Of a DNA stretch of 64,000 bases, positions 26,603-37,800 are shown one piece after another. Position 1 is the stretch's first letter. Each line of letters opens with the position of its first letter. The notes below the pieces were generated by a model that saw only the letters and a list, made by a program, of their open reading frames with translations, was not told the DNA's origin and ran no database searches. The translations under genes were made by a program, and so were the position numbers. The DNA is from a bacterium (lineage in GTDB: Bacteria > Babelota > Babeliae > Babelales > RVW-14): NCBI GenBank assembly GCA_016699045.1, contig CP064957.1, positions 186,001-250,000 on the forward strand, given 5' to 3'.

Positions 26603-27298
26603 TTATTCAACCGTCAATTGTTTTTTTACTTCATCACGAATACGATCCGCTACGCTCGCTTGCGATGCAGCAATTTTTCTTCTGAAACGAGCTTTCTTTT
26701 CTTTATAACGTTTATGATGCAATTCTTCAGTTTCTTGTTTGAGAGACTGAATACGATTCTCAATACCTTTAACTGCTTGATCAATATTTTTATTAATAAC
26801 GTCGGTTGTATCAGATTGCTTGATAACACCTTCGACATGATCGAGAGTCTTTTTATGTGATTGATGCACCACCGCTTTTACCTGCGCCGCTTCTTCAGCT
26901 ACATGCTTTTTATGTTCGTCAAGCTGCCGATTAATAAGGGCAAGCGTCATGGTCAATTGATTATCAACAAATTGACGGACTCGTTCTCCCTCTTCTGCTA
27001 CTTGTGCTTTCACTTGCTTGTACAATGTCTCATCTAAATTAGCCAGCTTAACCGGCTCTCGCAAAGCTTTAAACGTTTCACTCTTTGCCGATACATCAGG
27101 ATTTTCTTTTTCAACAGGTTGAGAAACTCCGGATCTTGACACACCAACTTGTTTCGATTTAAAAACATTCGTAATTTTTTCAAAAAAACCTTTACCTATA
27201 TTGGTATTTAAATAACCTTTTTGGTAAGCATAGATAGAAACACCCAACCCTAAAATGACCATACTCATTGCTATGATTACTATTTGCTCTCTTTTCAT
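26603..27298 (-). CDS. Membrane-anchored coiled-coil protein
   Basis: The product has 231 residues from the ATG at 27298, which follows AAGGAT; an earlier in-frame start at 27361 lacks a good site. It has a single N-terminal membrane helix (QIVIIAMSMVILGLGVSIYAY), a Ser/Val-rich linker, then a long charged coiled coil with clear heptads (about residues 75-215) and a basic end (KARFRRKIAASQASVADRI). It lies 68 bp downstream of the large secreted protein at 27367-31161. It resembles in layout periplasmic spacers and scaffolds, but I do not recognise a family. Confidence 0.65.
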   Translation of the reverse strand: MKREQIVIIAMSMVILGLGVSIYAYQKGYLNTNIGKGFFEKITNVFKSKQVGVSRSGVSQPVEKENPDVSAKSETFKALREPVKLANLDETLYKQVKAQVAEEGERVRQFVDNQLTMTLALINRQLDEHKKHVAEEAAQVKAVVHQSHKKTLDHVEGVIKQSDTTDVINKNIDQAVKGIENRIQSLKQETEELHHKRYKEKKARFRRKIAASQASVADRIRDEVKKQLTVE

Positions 27299-27366
27299 TT
27301 TTTTATCCTTTTTTATCCCAAGCCCGGAACATTTACTTTTTAATTTAAAAAAACCAAACAAACCAC

Positions 27367-30300
27367 TTACTGACGAATTGGCATCCCGCCAACAGCACCT
27401 TGATATATCACCACTAAATTACCTTGATTTGTTCCCATAATCGTACCTACCGCAGCATCTTCGGATGTTATGACATCAGTATCAAATAACTCAAAGAAAT
27501 TGCCATTAGGGAAGCGCACTTTTTGATGGCCATTTTGAGCATCAAATACTACCGCCTGCGTAAGTGTCGGCACTTTATTAATCAATATTTTTACTATATT
27601 GAATGGTGAAGTTGTAATTGTTCCGGTCAATGGATCATCGTTGATGGTAAAATAATTTTCAAGCACAGCATCTTCTTGCAACCGACCAGAAAGTTCTGTT
27701 TGAGCAAAAGTAATAAAACCATCACCATGGAAAAAACCACCAGAAAAATCAAAGGTCGAAAGAAGTGGTTGGCGATAAGTACCAACCGCACGATTTTTAC
27801 CAAAAATAATTTCGCCAGTACTTTCCACCTCAACCGTACCGCCGCGGCCAATAGTAAACAACCGTAACTGACCAGCTTGAACGCTACCATTCAATGCATT
27901 CATTTCAAAAACACCATTTTGTCCAACATGAATAAAACCATTTTGCCCAACAGTAATATCAAGCGCAGCTTTTTGACACGACAACCGAGCTTGTGATATT
28001 GGGCCTTTTAATGAAAATGGAATACTTTCTACATTGAGACGCCCATTGCCAATGGTCAGCGTAATGTCATCATCAATCGAATCACCAATAATCAAATGTT
28101 GATCACTATTAATTCTGAATGCGGCGCCGCCATCAACACGAATATCGCCATGCCCCACCATACTTACTATCCCACCATCAACAATCGTTGCATCACACAA
28201 ATCGGTAAACAGCAACGACGAGCGATTCATCTCGTCACTAATTTCTTCTGGTGGCGTGCAGTTATCGATAAATTGGAATTGAGGCGGTGTGCTTTCAAGC
28301 GTAATTCTAAGCCCATCTCCAAAAACAACGGTCCCATTACCGCGAAAGGTAAGCCGCGTGCCGGCTGGTAGTGTAATATCACTATTTAAATACACCGTCG
28401 GTTGGCCTAAACGATCATCAAAACAAAAGGTAAGTTCAGCGTTTTGATCAAAACGTAATGCACCATTAATCGTAAAATTTTTCAGCACAATGATCTTGTT
28501 ATTGGTGCCATCAACAAAAAGCGTATCTTCTTCTTTAATCGTTGTGTCTTGAGCTGCTATACTGTCTGCCGCTGGAGCAAATGCATTGCCTTGGTCAAGC
28601 GTTGCGTTACCACGCATAAAAAGATACAGCTGATCAGTACCAACGCCAAAATTAGTAATTTTGCCGCCTGTATTAACAATGATACTGCCCCCAGCACTAG
28701 CCAATTGAAGACAACCAAAAATATTAGGACAATCTGGCATTTGAAAAGCTGGTAATAAATCTGGTGGTATTACGCGTAGCTCATACGCATGAAGCATTTT
28801 TTTGTAATCGTAATTGTCTTCTTGGCTGGATTCAATATCACGCTGATCTTTTTTCTTTTTTATTCTGCCGGCATGATTTGGTTTTTTAGGCTTTTGTGCT
28901 TCTTCTTTTGCCAGCGCTTGTTGCATTGCGTCGTACTTATTTTTTTCAATAATGGCTTGTTCTTTTTGAGTTTCTCTAATCCGTTGCAAAGCTGTAATAA
29001 TTGGACGCGCTGGTAGACTGCGCACCATTGAAAAATCAAGTGCATTCGAAACATTACTTTGTAAATTAATGGACGAATCAAGGATCAAATCGGGATCTAA
29101 CTGCTTGATAGGAAACGTAAGAACTCGAATATTGTTACCACCAATCAATGCATGAGGCCCCGTAACAAATGAACTAGCGTTAAAATTTTCAAGATCAAGT
29201 AATTGATTATCAAAAATCATTGATGCACGACCAAGATCTGATGTTAAGTGTATGGCATTGTTAGCCAACTTTAATGATGGCTTAACGCGCGGATCACCAA
29301 GAATACGAACATCGATGTTTAAACTATTATTTAAAAAATCACCGAAAATAATTGATGATTGGATAGTCAAATTGTTTTCCACAAATATCAATTTATTGTT
29401 CTCATCTTCGACAAAAAAACTCACTTGCGGATCACTGTTAATTTCAATATTCACATTGCCGCCAAGCGCAATAACACCAGCCAAAACTACCGCATCACGC
29501 AATATTTTTTTGACAGCGCTGATATTTTCATAACCAATTAGTTCAATTTCTTGTAACAACAATGTCTGTAAACCAAGATTAAACATGACAGCATCTATTG
29601 AAAATGGATTTAAATTTAATTGCCTTACACCACCAAGCCCACGAATGGTAAAAACATGTGGATTGCTCATAGAGCCAATAAGATTAAATTGTCCCAGCGT
29701 CCACGACTGATCTTCTTCCAATTCAAAGGTAACATTTTTGCCAATTTCAATGATTGAGCCAGCACCAAATTGAAAGGTATTTGCATAAATTCTTGAAAGC
29801 GTAAGATTTTCAAGGCGCAGCGTAACACCAGGGTCTATAATAAATTGCGGCGTTTTACTTTTTGAAAAAACTAAAACGCTACCACTACCGTGTATCGTTG
29901 CATCATTAATCACATGAATTGATTGCCCTGGTTGAATAAAACGACTTTGCCCCAAAGTCACATCGCCAGAAATCCCACCAGTACCTGTGAGCGCCATATC
30001 GCCAGCGCCAGCCTGCAATTCTTCTGCAATAACTTCTCGAATCAAACCATTATTTGGCAAAGCAAGATGTCCAAGAGTGATACCTTGGGCAATATTAGGT
30101 CCAGAAGGCTGATGATTTACAAAATAAGGATTTGGAACCCCCAATGCCCCTGCCGGCGTATTAAGAATGTTATTCGTCACATCAAGCCACAAAACCGTAT
30201 TATCAACAGTCAAACGACCTTGATTTAAAAATGTTATGTTTTTATCAAATAATACAAATGTCGTTGGGCCATTAATAATAAATTTACCATTCGTAACACC

Positions 30301-31161
30301 AAGATCAGCAGCAAATTCAATCGTAACATTTGATAAAACCAACGTCGCATTTGGTCCTAAAAATTTAATCCGATCTTCAGTCAAACCTTTGATATACGCG
30401 TCTGAAATATAAAGCGTTGCACCATCAGCAATTGAAAAACGGCCGTTATTAGCAAGCTCAAAAACATTACCGTTGCCATTAAGAGTATTGTTGCCTAAAA
30501 AACGCCACTTATTTTTTAATTGCGTGCTTGCATTGAGCTCAATACCAACATAACCATCAAAACTAACCTCTTGCGAAAAAACAGCATTTTGTTCCGAAAG
30601 TCGAATATATTTCGATGGACCAGTAACTAAACCAGGCCCCACAAAAGTACCTGTCCCACAAAAAACAAGATCATCCTGTAACGTGAGAGTCCCACTCGCC
30701 AAATTGATTGATTGCGATAAAGGACTTTGTATACTTATCGTTAACGAAGTCAGTGGATTACCATCAAATACAATAGGCTTGAGCAAAAACGGCTGCCCTT
30801 CAATAAGATTGTTAGTACCACTCACGTTAATACCAGGAACAAACTGCCCAGGTTCAAATCGCACGCTATTGTTGCCTTGTAAATCAATTGCGCCAACTGT
30901 TACATCATAAAAGCCGGTAACAACAGAATTAGAATCTTGGTAATTTAAAACACCATTATCAAACTCAATACCAGGCCCCGCAATTGTTGCACCATCTTTT
31001 TGCGTAAGCGTTCCAGACCACCCAGGCACAATCTGATGAAGATTAAAAATGGCACTCGAGTTAACCGTAATACTTGATGATTGATTAGAGAAGGTAATGT
31101 TAGCTGATACATTACTGATCAACATCATTGCCAAAATTACTATCTTTACACCAATCTTCAC
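27367..31161 (-). CDS. Large secreted beta-helix-like protein
   Basis: The product has 1264 residues from a GTG at 31161 preceded by GGGAGA; this start gives a clean signal peptide (MKIGVKIVILAMMLISNVSA). An ATG at 31200 just after the stop of the upstream gene is an alternative. The mature N-terminus (NITFSNQSSSITVNSSAIF) is homologous to that of the SNA-repeat protein upstream. The body is a long run of short beta-strand turns rich in Gly, Asn, Thr and Leu, typical of a right-handed beta-helix. It is interrupted around residues 745-800 by a highly charged, helical Lys/Glu/Gln-rich segment (PKKPNHAGRIKKKKDQRD). There is no terminal barrel anchor, so it is probably surface-attached or released. 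Confidence 0.75.
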   Translation of the reverse strand: MKIGVKIVILAMMLISNVSANITFSNQSSSITVNSSAIFNLHQIVPGWSGTLTQKDGATIAGPGIEFDNGVLNYQDSNSVVTGFYDVTVGAIDLQGNNSVRFEPGQFVPGINVSGTNNLIEGQPFLLKPIVFDGNPLTSLTISIQSPLSQSINLASGTLTLQDDLVFCGTGTFVGPGLVTGPSKYIRLSEQNAVFSQEVSFDGYVGIELNASTQLKNKWRFLGNNTLNGNGNVFELANNGRFSIADGATLYISDAYIKGLTEDRIKFLGPNATLVLSNVTIEFAADLGVTNGKFIINGPTTFVLFDKNITFLNQGRLTVDNTVLWLDVTNNILNTPAGALGVPNPYFVNHQPSGPNIAQGITLGHLALPNNGLIREVIAEELQAGAGDMALTGTGGISGDVTLGQSRFIQPGQSIHVINDATIHGSGSVLVFSKSKTPQFIIDPGVTLRLENLTLSRIYANTFQFGAGSIIEIGKNVTFELEEDQSWTLGQFNLIGSMSNPHVFTIRGLGGVRQLNLNPFSIDAVMFNLGLQTLLLQEIELIGYENISAVKKILRDAVVLAGVIALGGNVNIEINSDPQVSFFVEDENNKLIFVENNLTIQSSIIFGDFLNNSLNIDVRILGDPRVKPSLKLANNAIHLTSDLGRASMIFDNQLLDLENFNASSFVTGPHALIGGNNIRVLTFPIKQLDPDLILDSSINLQSNVSNALDFSMVRSLPARPIITALQRIRETQKEQAIIEKNKYDAMQQALAKEEAQKPKKPNHAGRIKKKKDQRDIESSQEDNYDYKKMLHAYELRVIPPDLLPAFQMPDCPNIFGCLQLASAGGSIIVNTGGKITNFGVGTDQLYLFMRGNATLDQGNAFAPAADSIAAQDTTIKEEDTLFVDGTNNKIIVLKNFTINGALRFDQNAELTFCFDDRLGQPTVYLNSDITLPAGTRLTFRGNGTVVFGDGLRITLESTPPQFQFIDNCTPPEEISDEMNRSSLLFTDLCDATIVDGGIVSMVGHGDIRVDGGAAFRINSDQHLIIGDSIDDDITLTIGNGRLNVESIPFSLKGPISQARLSCQKAALDITVGQNGFIHVGQNGVFEMNALNGSVQAGQLRLFTIGRGGTVEVESTGEIIFGKNRAVGTYRQPLLSTFDFSGGFFHGDGFITFAQTELSGRLQEDAVLENYFTINDDPLTGTITTSPFNIVKILINKVPTLTQAVVFDAQNGHQKVRFPNGNFFELFDTDVITSEDAAVGTIMGTNQGNLVVIYQGAVGGMPIRQ

Positions 31162-31202
31162 TACAATCTCCCATCTAAAATGTAAGGCATCTTTACTCAT
31201 TT

Positions 31203-33584
31203 TTATGGCACAAGGCTCCAAATACCAAAGAGATCAAGGTTTGCTCCAGACAACACATGAACATCAACGGCATCTTGAATTTCAGGTGCTTGTGTATTAT
31301 TTATTGCATCACTCACAAATACAACTTCATCTTCAATAAAAAGATGACCCTGCGTCAAGCGTAAGCCTGTTGTTCCTGAATGTAATACTGAACCTCTAAA
31401 GAATAATGTTGCATCACTTGCCAATCCAAAGAGCGTCTTCGAATTAATAACTGGGTTATATGCAAATGTCGTACCATAATCAAACATCAATACTGCATAA
31501 TTATTAACCATACCTGGTCGATCTGATTCATACGCAAAGGTGTTGCCAATACCTTGGACTGTTACATCATCAAAAAAGCCCATATAACCGTTGGTAAAGC
31601 TATAATTGCTTGACATTATCAAGTCAGCATTTCTTACACAAATTGTACCAAGACGGTTTAGACAACGTATGTTATTGCCAGCAAGACCTTGAATGCGAAT
31701 ATTTTTGATCGTCAATGATGATGTCGTATTCAAACTCAATGCATCAACATTATTTAATATCAACTCATTACCGCCACCATCAATCATCATGCAACCATCT
31801 CCCGCAAAGGTCCAGGTATCATTCAAGTAAATACCTTTGGCTAAACAATCACTGGCCGTTGGCGCCAAGCGAAGTTGTGTTCCAGCTCCAAAGATCAATT
31901 GACCCGTGCTGTTAAGGTTGACATGCGATGGCGAGAAGTCTTTAAGTACCGCATTTTCTATAACTAATGTCGCACCATCAGCAACTTCTATCAAGTTATC
32001 ATCACTTGAGAAACGAATAACGTTATTGTCAGCATTAATAGTACCACTGGTAAACGCAACAATTCTACGTGTATCACGTTGTTGATGCAGATAGATTTCG
32101 CTCGAGAACGTTATGACAGAATCGGTAATATTAATCGTTATATTTTGTGGTGATATCAATGCAAGAATCGCATTGCTGTTGTTAACACTCAACTGCGTTG
32201 TAGCACCAGCAAGAGCTACAATTGCATTACTATTTTCTACAATCAATTGAGTTGACATACCGGCAAGAGCTACAATCGCATTACTATTTTCCACAACCAA
32301 TTGCGTTGATACTGAAGCAAGAGCAACAATTGCATTACTATCCGCTCGCACAAGATTCTGAAGGCTTACAATTGCACTTGAGTTATTCGTTATGCCATAA
32401 ACCAAAGCGTTACTATTTTGTCTGACCAAATTAGAAAGACCAGTCAACGCAACGCTATTGTTCATAATGCTTGATACCAGTGCGTTGCTATTCGTTCTAA
32501 TTTGATTTTCTATATTTATTATTGCGTTGCTATTATTCATAATGTCTTGGCACTTGACGTTCAATGCGTTGCTACCTGTTCGTACAAAGCTTTGAAGACT
32601 TACCAACGCGTTGCTATCTGTTCTTGCAAAGTTCTTCAAACTGATGATTGCACTGCTATTTTGTTGAACCAGCGGCGTTACGACATTTACCACGTTACTT
32701 GTTGTGCGCAGCAATGTTGTTACCATTGCATTTGATGCAGCAGCTGCGTTACTGTTTGTTCTAATTTGATTTTCGATATTTATAATTGCGTTGCTGTTGT
32801 GCATAATTTGTTGGCACTTGACGTTCAATGCGTTGCTACCTGTTCGTACAAAGCTTTGAAGACTTACCAACGCGTTGCTATCTGTTCTTGCAAAGTTCTT
32901 CAAACTGATGATTGCACTGCTATTTTGTTGAACCAGCGGCGTTACGACATTTACCACGTTACTTGTTGTGCGCAGCAATGTTGTTACCATTGCATTTGAT
33001 GCAGCAGCTGCGTTACTGTTTGTTCTAATTTGATTTTCGATATTTATAATTGCGTTGCTGTTGTGCATAATTTGTTGGCACTTGACGTTCAATGCGTTGC
33101 TGCCTGTTCTCACAAAGTTTTGAAGACTTACCAACGCGTTACTATCTGTTCTTGCAAAGTTCTTCAAGCTAATAATTGCACTGCTGTTTTGTTTTACCAG
33201 CGGCGTCACAACATTTACCACGTTACTTGTTGTTCGTAACAATGTTGTTATCGATGCATTTGATGCATTGGCTGCGTTGCTATTCGTTCTAATTTGATTT
33301 TCGATATTTATAATTGCGTTGCTGTTGTGCATAATTTGTTGGCACTTGACGTTCAATGCGTTGCTGCCTGTTCTCACAAAGTTTTGAAGACTTACCAACG
33401 CGTTACTATCTGTTCTTGCAAAGTTCTTCAAGCTAATAATTGCACTGCTGTTATTCATAATTTCTTTGCATTTAACTACAAGCGCATTGCTATTTTGAAC
33501 TGATAGCTGCATATCGCCCGCTAATGCATTGCTCGTCGTTCTGACCAGGCTTGTTGACCAGCGCGTTGCTGTCCGTTCTTGCAA
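31203..33584 (-). pseudogene. SNA-repeat surface protein, C-terminal fragment
   Basis: This open frame holds the last SNA repeats and a C-terminal beta-helix-like module of about 320 residues (SLTIKNIRIQGLAGNNIRC, then YSFTNGYMGFFDDVTVQGIG) that is homologous to the module in all neighbouring genes. It has no signal peptide. The first dozen residues are out-of-frame sequence created by a 5-bp deletion near 33553; the true repeat frame begins right after them. Compared with the intact copy near 36.9 kb, CCAAG is missing. I therefore read it as the 3' end of one giant gene spanning 31203-44270. Whether it is expressed as a separate protein is unknown. Confidence 0.65.
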
Positions 33585-34089
33585 AGTTCTTCAAGCTAAT
33601 AATTGCACTGCTATTTTGTTTTACCAGCGGCGTAACCACATTTATCAAGTTACTGGTTGTACGAAGCAATGTTGTTACTGTCGTATTCGATGCAGCAGCT
33701 GCGTTACTATTTGTTCTAATTTGATTTTCTATATTTATTATTGCGTTGCTGTTGTTCATAATTTGTTGGCACTTGACGTTCAATGCGTTGCTACCTGTTC
33801 GCACAAAGTTTTGAAGACTTACCAACGCGTTACTATCTGTTCTTGCAAAGTTCTTCAAGCTAATAATTGCACTGCTGTTTTGTTTTACCAGCGGCGTCAC
33901 AACATTTACCACGTTACTTGTTGTTCGTAACAATGTTGTTATCGATGCATTTGATGCATTGGCTGCGTTGCTATTCGTTCTAATTTGATTTTCGATATTT
34001 ATAATTGCGTTGCTGTTGTGCATAATTTGTTGGCACTTGACGTTCAATGCGTTGCTGCCTGTTCTCACAAAGTTTTGAAGACTTACCAA
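33490..34089 (-). pseudogene. SNA-repeat protein fragment
   Basis: A 199-residue piece made only of SNA repeats, bounded on the 5' side by a missing A at 34120/34121 and on the 3' side by the 5-bp deletion near 33553. Its last 25 residues are out of frame. The same stretch is intact in the duplicate near 36.9-37.5 kb. Confidence 0.6.
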
Positions 34090-34118
34090 CGCGTTACTAT
34101 CTGTTCTTGCAAAGTTCT

Positions 34119-34577
34119 TCAGCTAATAATTGCACTGCTGTTATTCATAATTTCTTTGCATTTAATTACAAGTGTATTGCTATTTTGAACTGATAGCTGC
34201 ATATCGCCCGCTAATGCATTGCTCGTCGTTCTGACCAGGCTTGCCAAGTTGACCAGCGCGTTGCTGTCCGTTCTTGCAAAGTTCTTCAAGCTAATAATTG
34301 CACTGCTATTTTGTTTTACCAGCGGCGTTACGACATTTACCACGTTACTTGTTGTTCGTAACAATGTTGTTATCGATGCATTTGATGCATTGACTGCGTT
34401 GCTATTCGTTCTTATTTGATTTTCTATATTTATTATCGCATTGCTGTTGTTCATAATTTCTTGGCATTTAGCCAACAGTGCATTACTGCTAGTGCGCAAG
34501 CCATATACAATCGCATTACTATTTTGCATTGACAATGTTGAAGATGCCGAGCCACTCGTAACAGCATTACTGGTCAC
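34119..34577 (-). pseudogene. SNA-repeat protein fragment
   Basis: A 152-residue piece of SNA repeats between two single-base deletions (C missing at about 34592, A missing at 34120/34121). It also carries substitutions relative to the duplicate (NTLVIKCKEI against NALVVKCKEI), so this copy differs by more than indels. Confidence 0.6.
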
Positions 34578-34885
34578 TCTGACCAGGTTTGCAAGCTTAC
34601 CAACGCATTACTATCGGTTCTTGCAAAGTTCTTCAAGCTAATAATTGCACTGCTGTTATTCATAATTTCTTTGCATTTAACCACTAGCGCATTGCTATTT
34701 TGAACTGAAAGCTTCATATCGCCGGCCAATGCATTACTTGTTGTTCTTACCAAGCTTGCCAAGTTGACCAACGCGTTACTATCTGTTCTTGCAAAGTTCT
34801 TCAAGCTAATAATTGCACTGCTGTTATTCATAATTTCTTTGCATTTAACCACTAGCGCATTGCTATTTTGAACTGAAAGCTTCAT
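34574..34885 (-). pseudogene. SNA-repeat protein fragment
   Basis: A 103-residue piece of SNA repeats with two GDMKLSVQNSNALVVKCKE units. It is bounded by a missing G at about 34888 and a missing C at about 34592. The matching region near 38.0-38.3 kb is intact. Confidence 0.6.
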
Positions 34886-37800
34886 ATCCCGGCCAATGCA
34901 TTACTTGTTGTTCTTACCAAGCTTGCCAAGTTGACCAACGCATTACTGTCCGTTCTTGCAAAGTTCTTCAAACTGATTATTGCGCTGCTGTTTTGTTTAA
35001 CCAGCGGCGTTACCACATTTACCACGTTACTTGTCGTTCGAAGCAAGGTAGTTACTGTCACATTTGATGCATTTGCTGCGTTACTATTGGTTCTTATTTG
35101 ATTTTCTATGTTTATAATCGCATTGCTATTTTGCATAATTTGTTCGCACTTGACGTTCAATGCGTTGCTACCAGTTCTTACAAAATTTTGAAGGCTGACC
35201 AGCGCGTTGCTGTCCGTTCTTGCAAAGTTCTTCAAACTGATTATCGCGTTGCTATTTTGTTGAACTAGCGGCGTTACCACATTTACCACGTTACTTGTTG
35301 TGCGAAGCAATGTTGTTACCGCCGCATTAGAAGCATTTACTGCATTACTATTCGTTCTTATTTGATTTTCTATGTTTATTATCGCGCTGCTATTATTCAT
35401 AATGTCTTTGCACTTGACGTTCAACGCGTTGCTACTCGTTCTTACAAAGTTTTGAAGGCTTACCAACGCATTACTGTCCGTTCTTGCAAAGTTCTTCAAA
35501 CTGATTATTGCGCTGCTATTTTGTTTAACTAGCGGCGTTACCACGTTTACCACGTTACTTGTTGTGCGAAGCAATGTTGTTACCGCCGCATTAGAAGCAT
35601 TTACTGCGTTGCTATTGGTTCTTATTTGATTTTCTATATTTATTATCGCATTGCTATTTTGCATAATTTGTTCGCACTTAACATTCAACGCGTTGCTACT
35701 CGTTCTTACAAAGTTTTGAAGACTTACCAATGCGTTACTGTCCGTTCTTGCAAAGTTCTTCAAACTAATGATTGCGCTGCTATTTTGTTGAACTAGCGGC
35801 GTTACCACATTTACCACGTTACTTGTTGTGCGAAGCAATGTTGTTACCGCCGCATTAGAAGCATTTACTGCATTACTATTCGTTCTTATTTGATTTTCTA
35901 TGTTTATTATCGCGCTGCTATTATTCATAATGTCTTTGCACTTGACGTTCAACGCGTTGCTACTCGTTCTTACAAAGTTTTGAAGGCTTACCAACGCATT
36001 ACTGTCCGTTCTTGCAAAGTTCTTCAAACTGATTATTGCGCTGCTATTTTGTTTAACTAGCGGCGTTACCACGTTTACCACGTTACTTGTTGTGCGCAGC
36101 AATGTTGTTACCATTGCATTTGATGCAGCAGCTGCGTTACTGTTTGTTCTAATTTGATTTTCGATATTTATAATTGCGTTGCTGTTGTGCATAATTTGTT
36201 GGCACTTGACGTTCAATGCGTTGCTACCTGTTCGTACAAAGCTTTGAAGACTTACCAACGCGTTGCTATCTGTTCTTGCAAAGTTCTTCAAACTGATGAT
36301 TGCACTGCTATTTTGTTGAACCAGCGGCGTTACGACATTTACCACGTTACTTGTTGTGCGCAGCAATGTTGTTACCATTGCATTTGATGCAGCAGCTGCG
36401 TTACTGTTTGTTCTAATTTGATTTTCGATATTTATAATTGCGTTGCTGTTGTGCATAATTTGTTGGCACTTGACGTTCAATGCGTTGCTGCCTGTTCTCA
36501 CAAAGTTTTGAAGACTTACCAACGCGTTACTATCTGTTCTTGCAAAGTTCTTCAAGCTAATAATTGCACTGCTGTTTTGTTTTACCAGCGGCGTCACAAC
36601 ATTTACCACGTTACTTGTTGTTCGTAACAATGTTGTTATCGATGCATTTGATGCATTGGCTGCGTTGCTATTCGTTCTAATTTGATTTTCGATATTTATA
36701 ATTGCGTTGCTGTTGTGCATAATTTGTTGGCACTTGACGTTCAATGCGTTGCTGCCTGTTCTCACAAAGTTTTGAAGACTTACCAACGCGTTACTATCTG
36801 TTCTTGCAAAGTTCTTCAAGCTAATAATTGCACTGCTGTTATTCATAATTTCTTTGCATTTAACTACAAGCGCATTGCTATTTTGAACTGATAGCTGCAT
36901 ATCGCCCGCTAATGCATTGCTCGTCGTTCTGACCAGGCTTGCCAAGTTGACCAGCGCGTTGCTGTCCGTTCTTGCAAAGTTCTTCAAGCTAATAATTGCA
37001 CTGCTATTTTGTTTTACCAGCGGCGTAACCACATTTATCAAGTTACTGGTTGTACGAAGCAATGTTGTTACTGTCGTATTCGATGCAGCAGCTGCGTTAC
37101 TATTTGTTCTAATTTGATTTTCTATATTTATTATTGCGTTGCTGTTGTTCATAATTTGTTGGCACTTGACGTTCAATGCGTTGCTACCTGTTCGCACAAA
37201 GTTTTGAAGACTTACCAACGCGTTACTATCTGTTCTTGCAAAGTTCTTCAAGCTAATAATTGCACTGCTGTTTTGTTTTACCAGCGGCGTCACAACATTT
37301 ACCACGTTACTTGTTGTTCGTAACAATGTTGTTATCGATGCATTTGATGCATTGGCTGCGTTGCTATTCGTTCTAATTTGATTTTCGATATTTATAATTG
37401 CGTTGCTGTTGTGCATAATTTGTTGGCACTTGACGTTCAATGCGTTGCTGCCTGTTCTCACAAAGTTTTGAAGACTTACCAACGCGTTACTATCTGTTCT
37501 TGCAAAGTTCTTCAAGCTAATAATTGCACTGCTGTTATTCATAATTTCTTTGCATTTAACTACAAGCGCATTGCTATTTTGAACTGATAGCTGCATATCG
37601 CCCGCTAATGCATTGCTCGTCGTTCTGACCAGGCTTGCCAAGTTGACCAGCGCGTTGCTGTCCGTTCTTGCAAAGTTCTTCAAGCTAATAATTGCACTGC
37701 TATTTTGTTTTACCAGCGGCGTTACGACATTTACCACGTTACTTGTTGTTCGTAACAATGTTGTTATCGATGCATTTGATGCATTGACTGCGTTGCTATT

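Larger units (their letters stand above)
32690..35780. repeat. Segmental duplication, copy A (with indels)
   Basis: This stretch is nearly identical to 36078-39176. The offset between the copies grows from 3388 to 3396 bp from left to right, which equals the eight bases missing in copy A at four positions (5 near 33553, 1 near 34120, 1 near 34592, 1 near 34888). Boundaries are approximate, set where the two copies stop matching. Confidence 0.75.

Noticed and set aside
31162..31221. Longer N-terminus of the protein at 27367 starting at 31221 or 31200
   Set aside because: These starts place charged residues before the signal peptide; the GTG at 31161 has GGGAGA in front like the related genes. 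The ATG at 31200 cannot be fully excluded because it sits two bases after the upstream stop.
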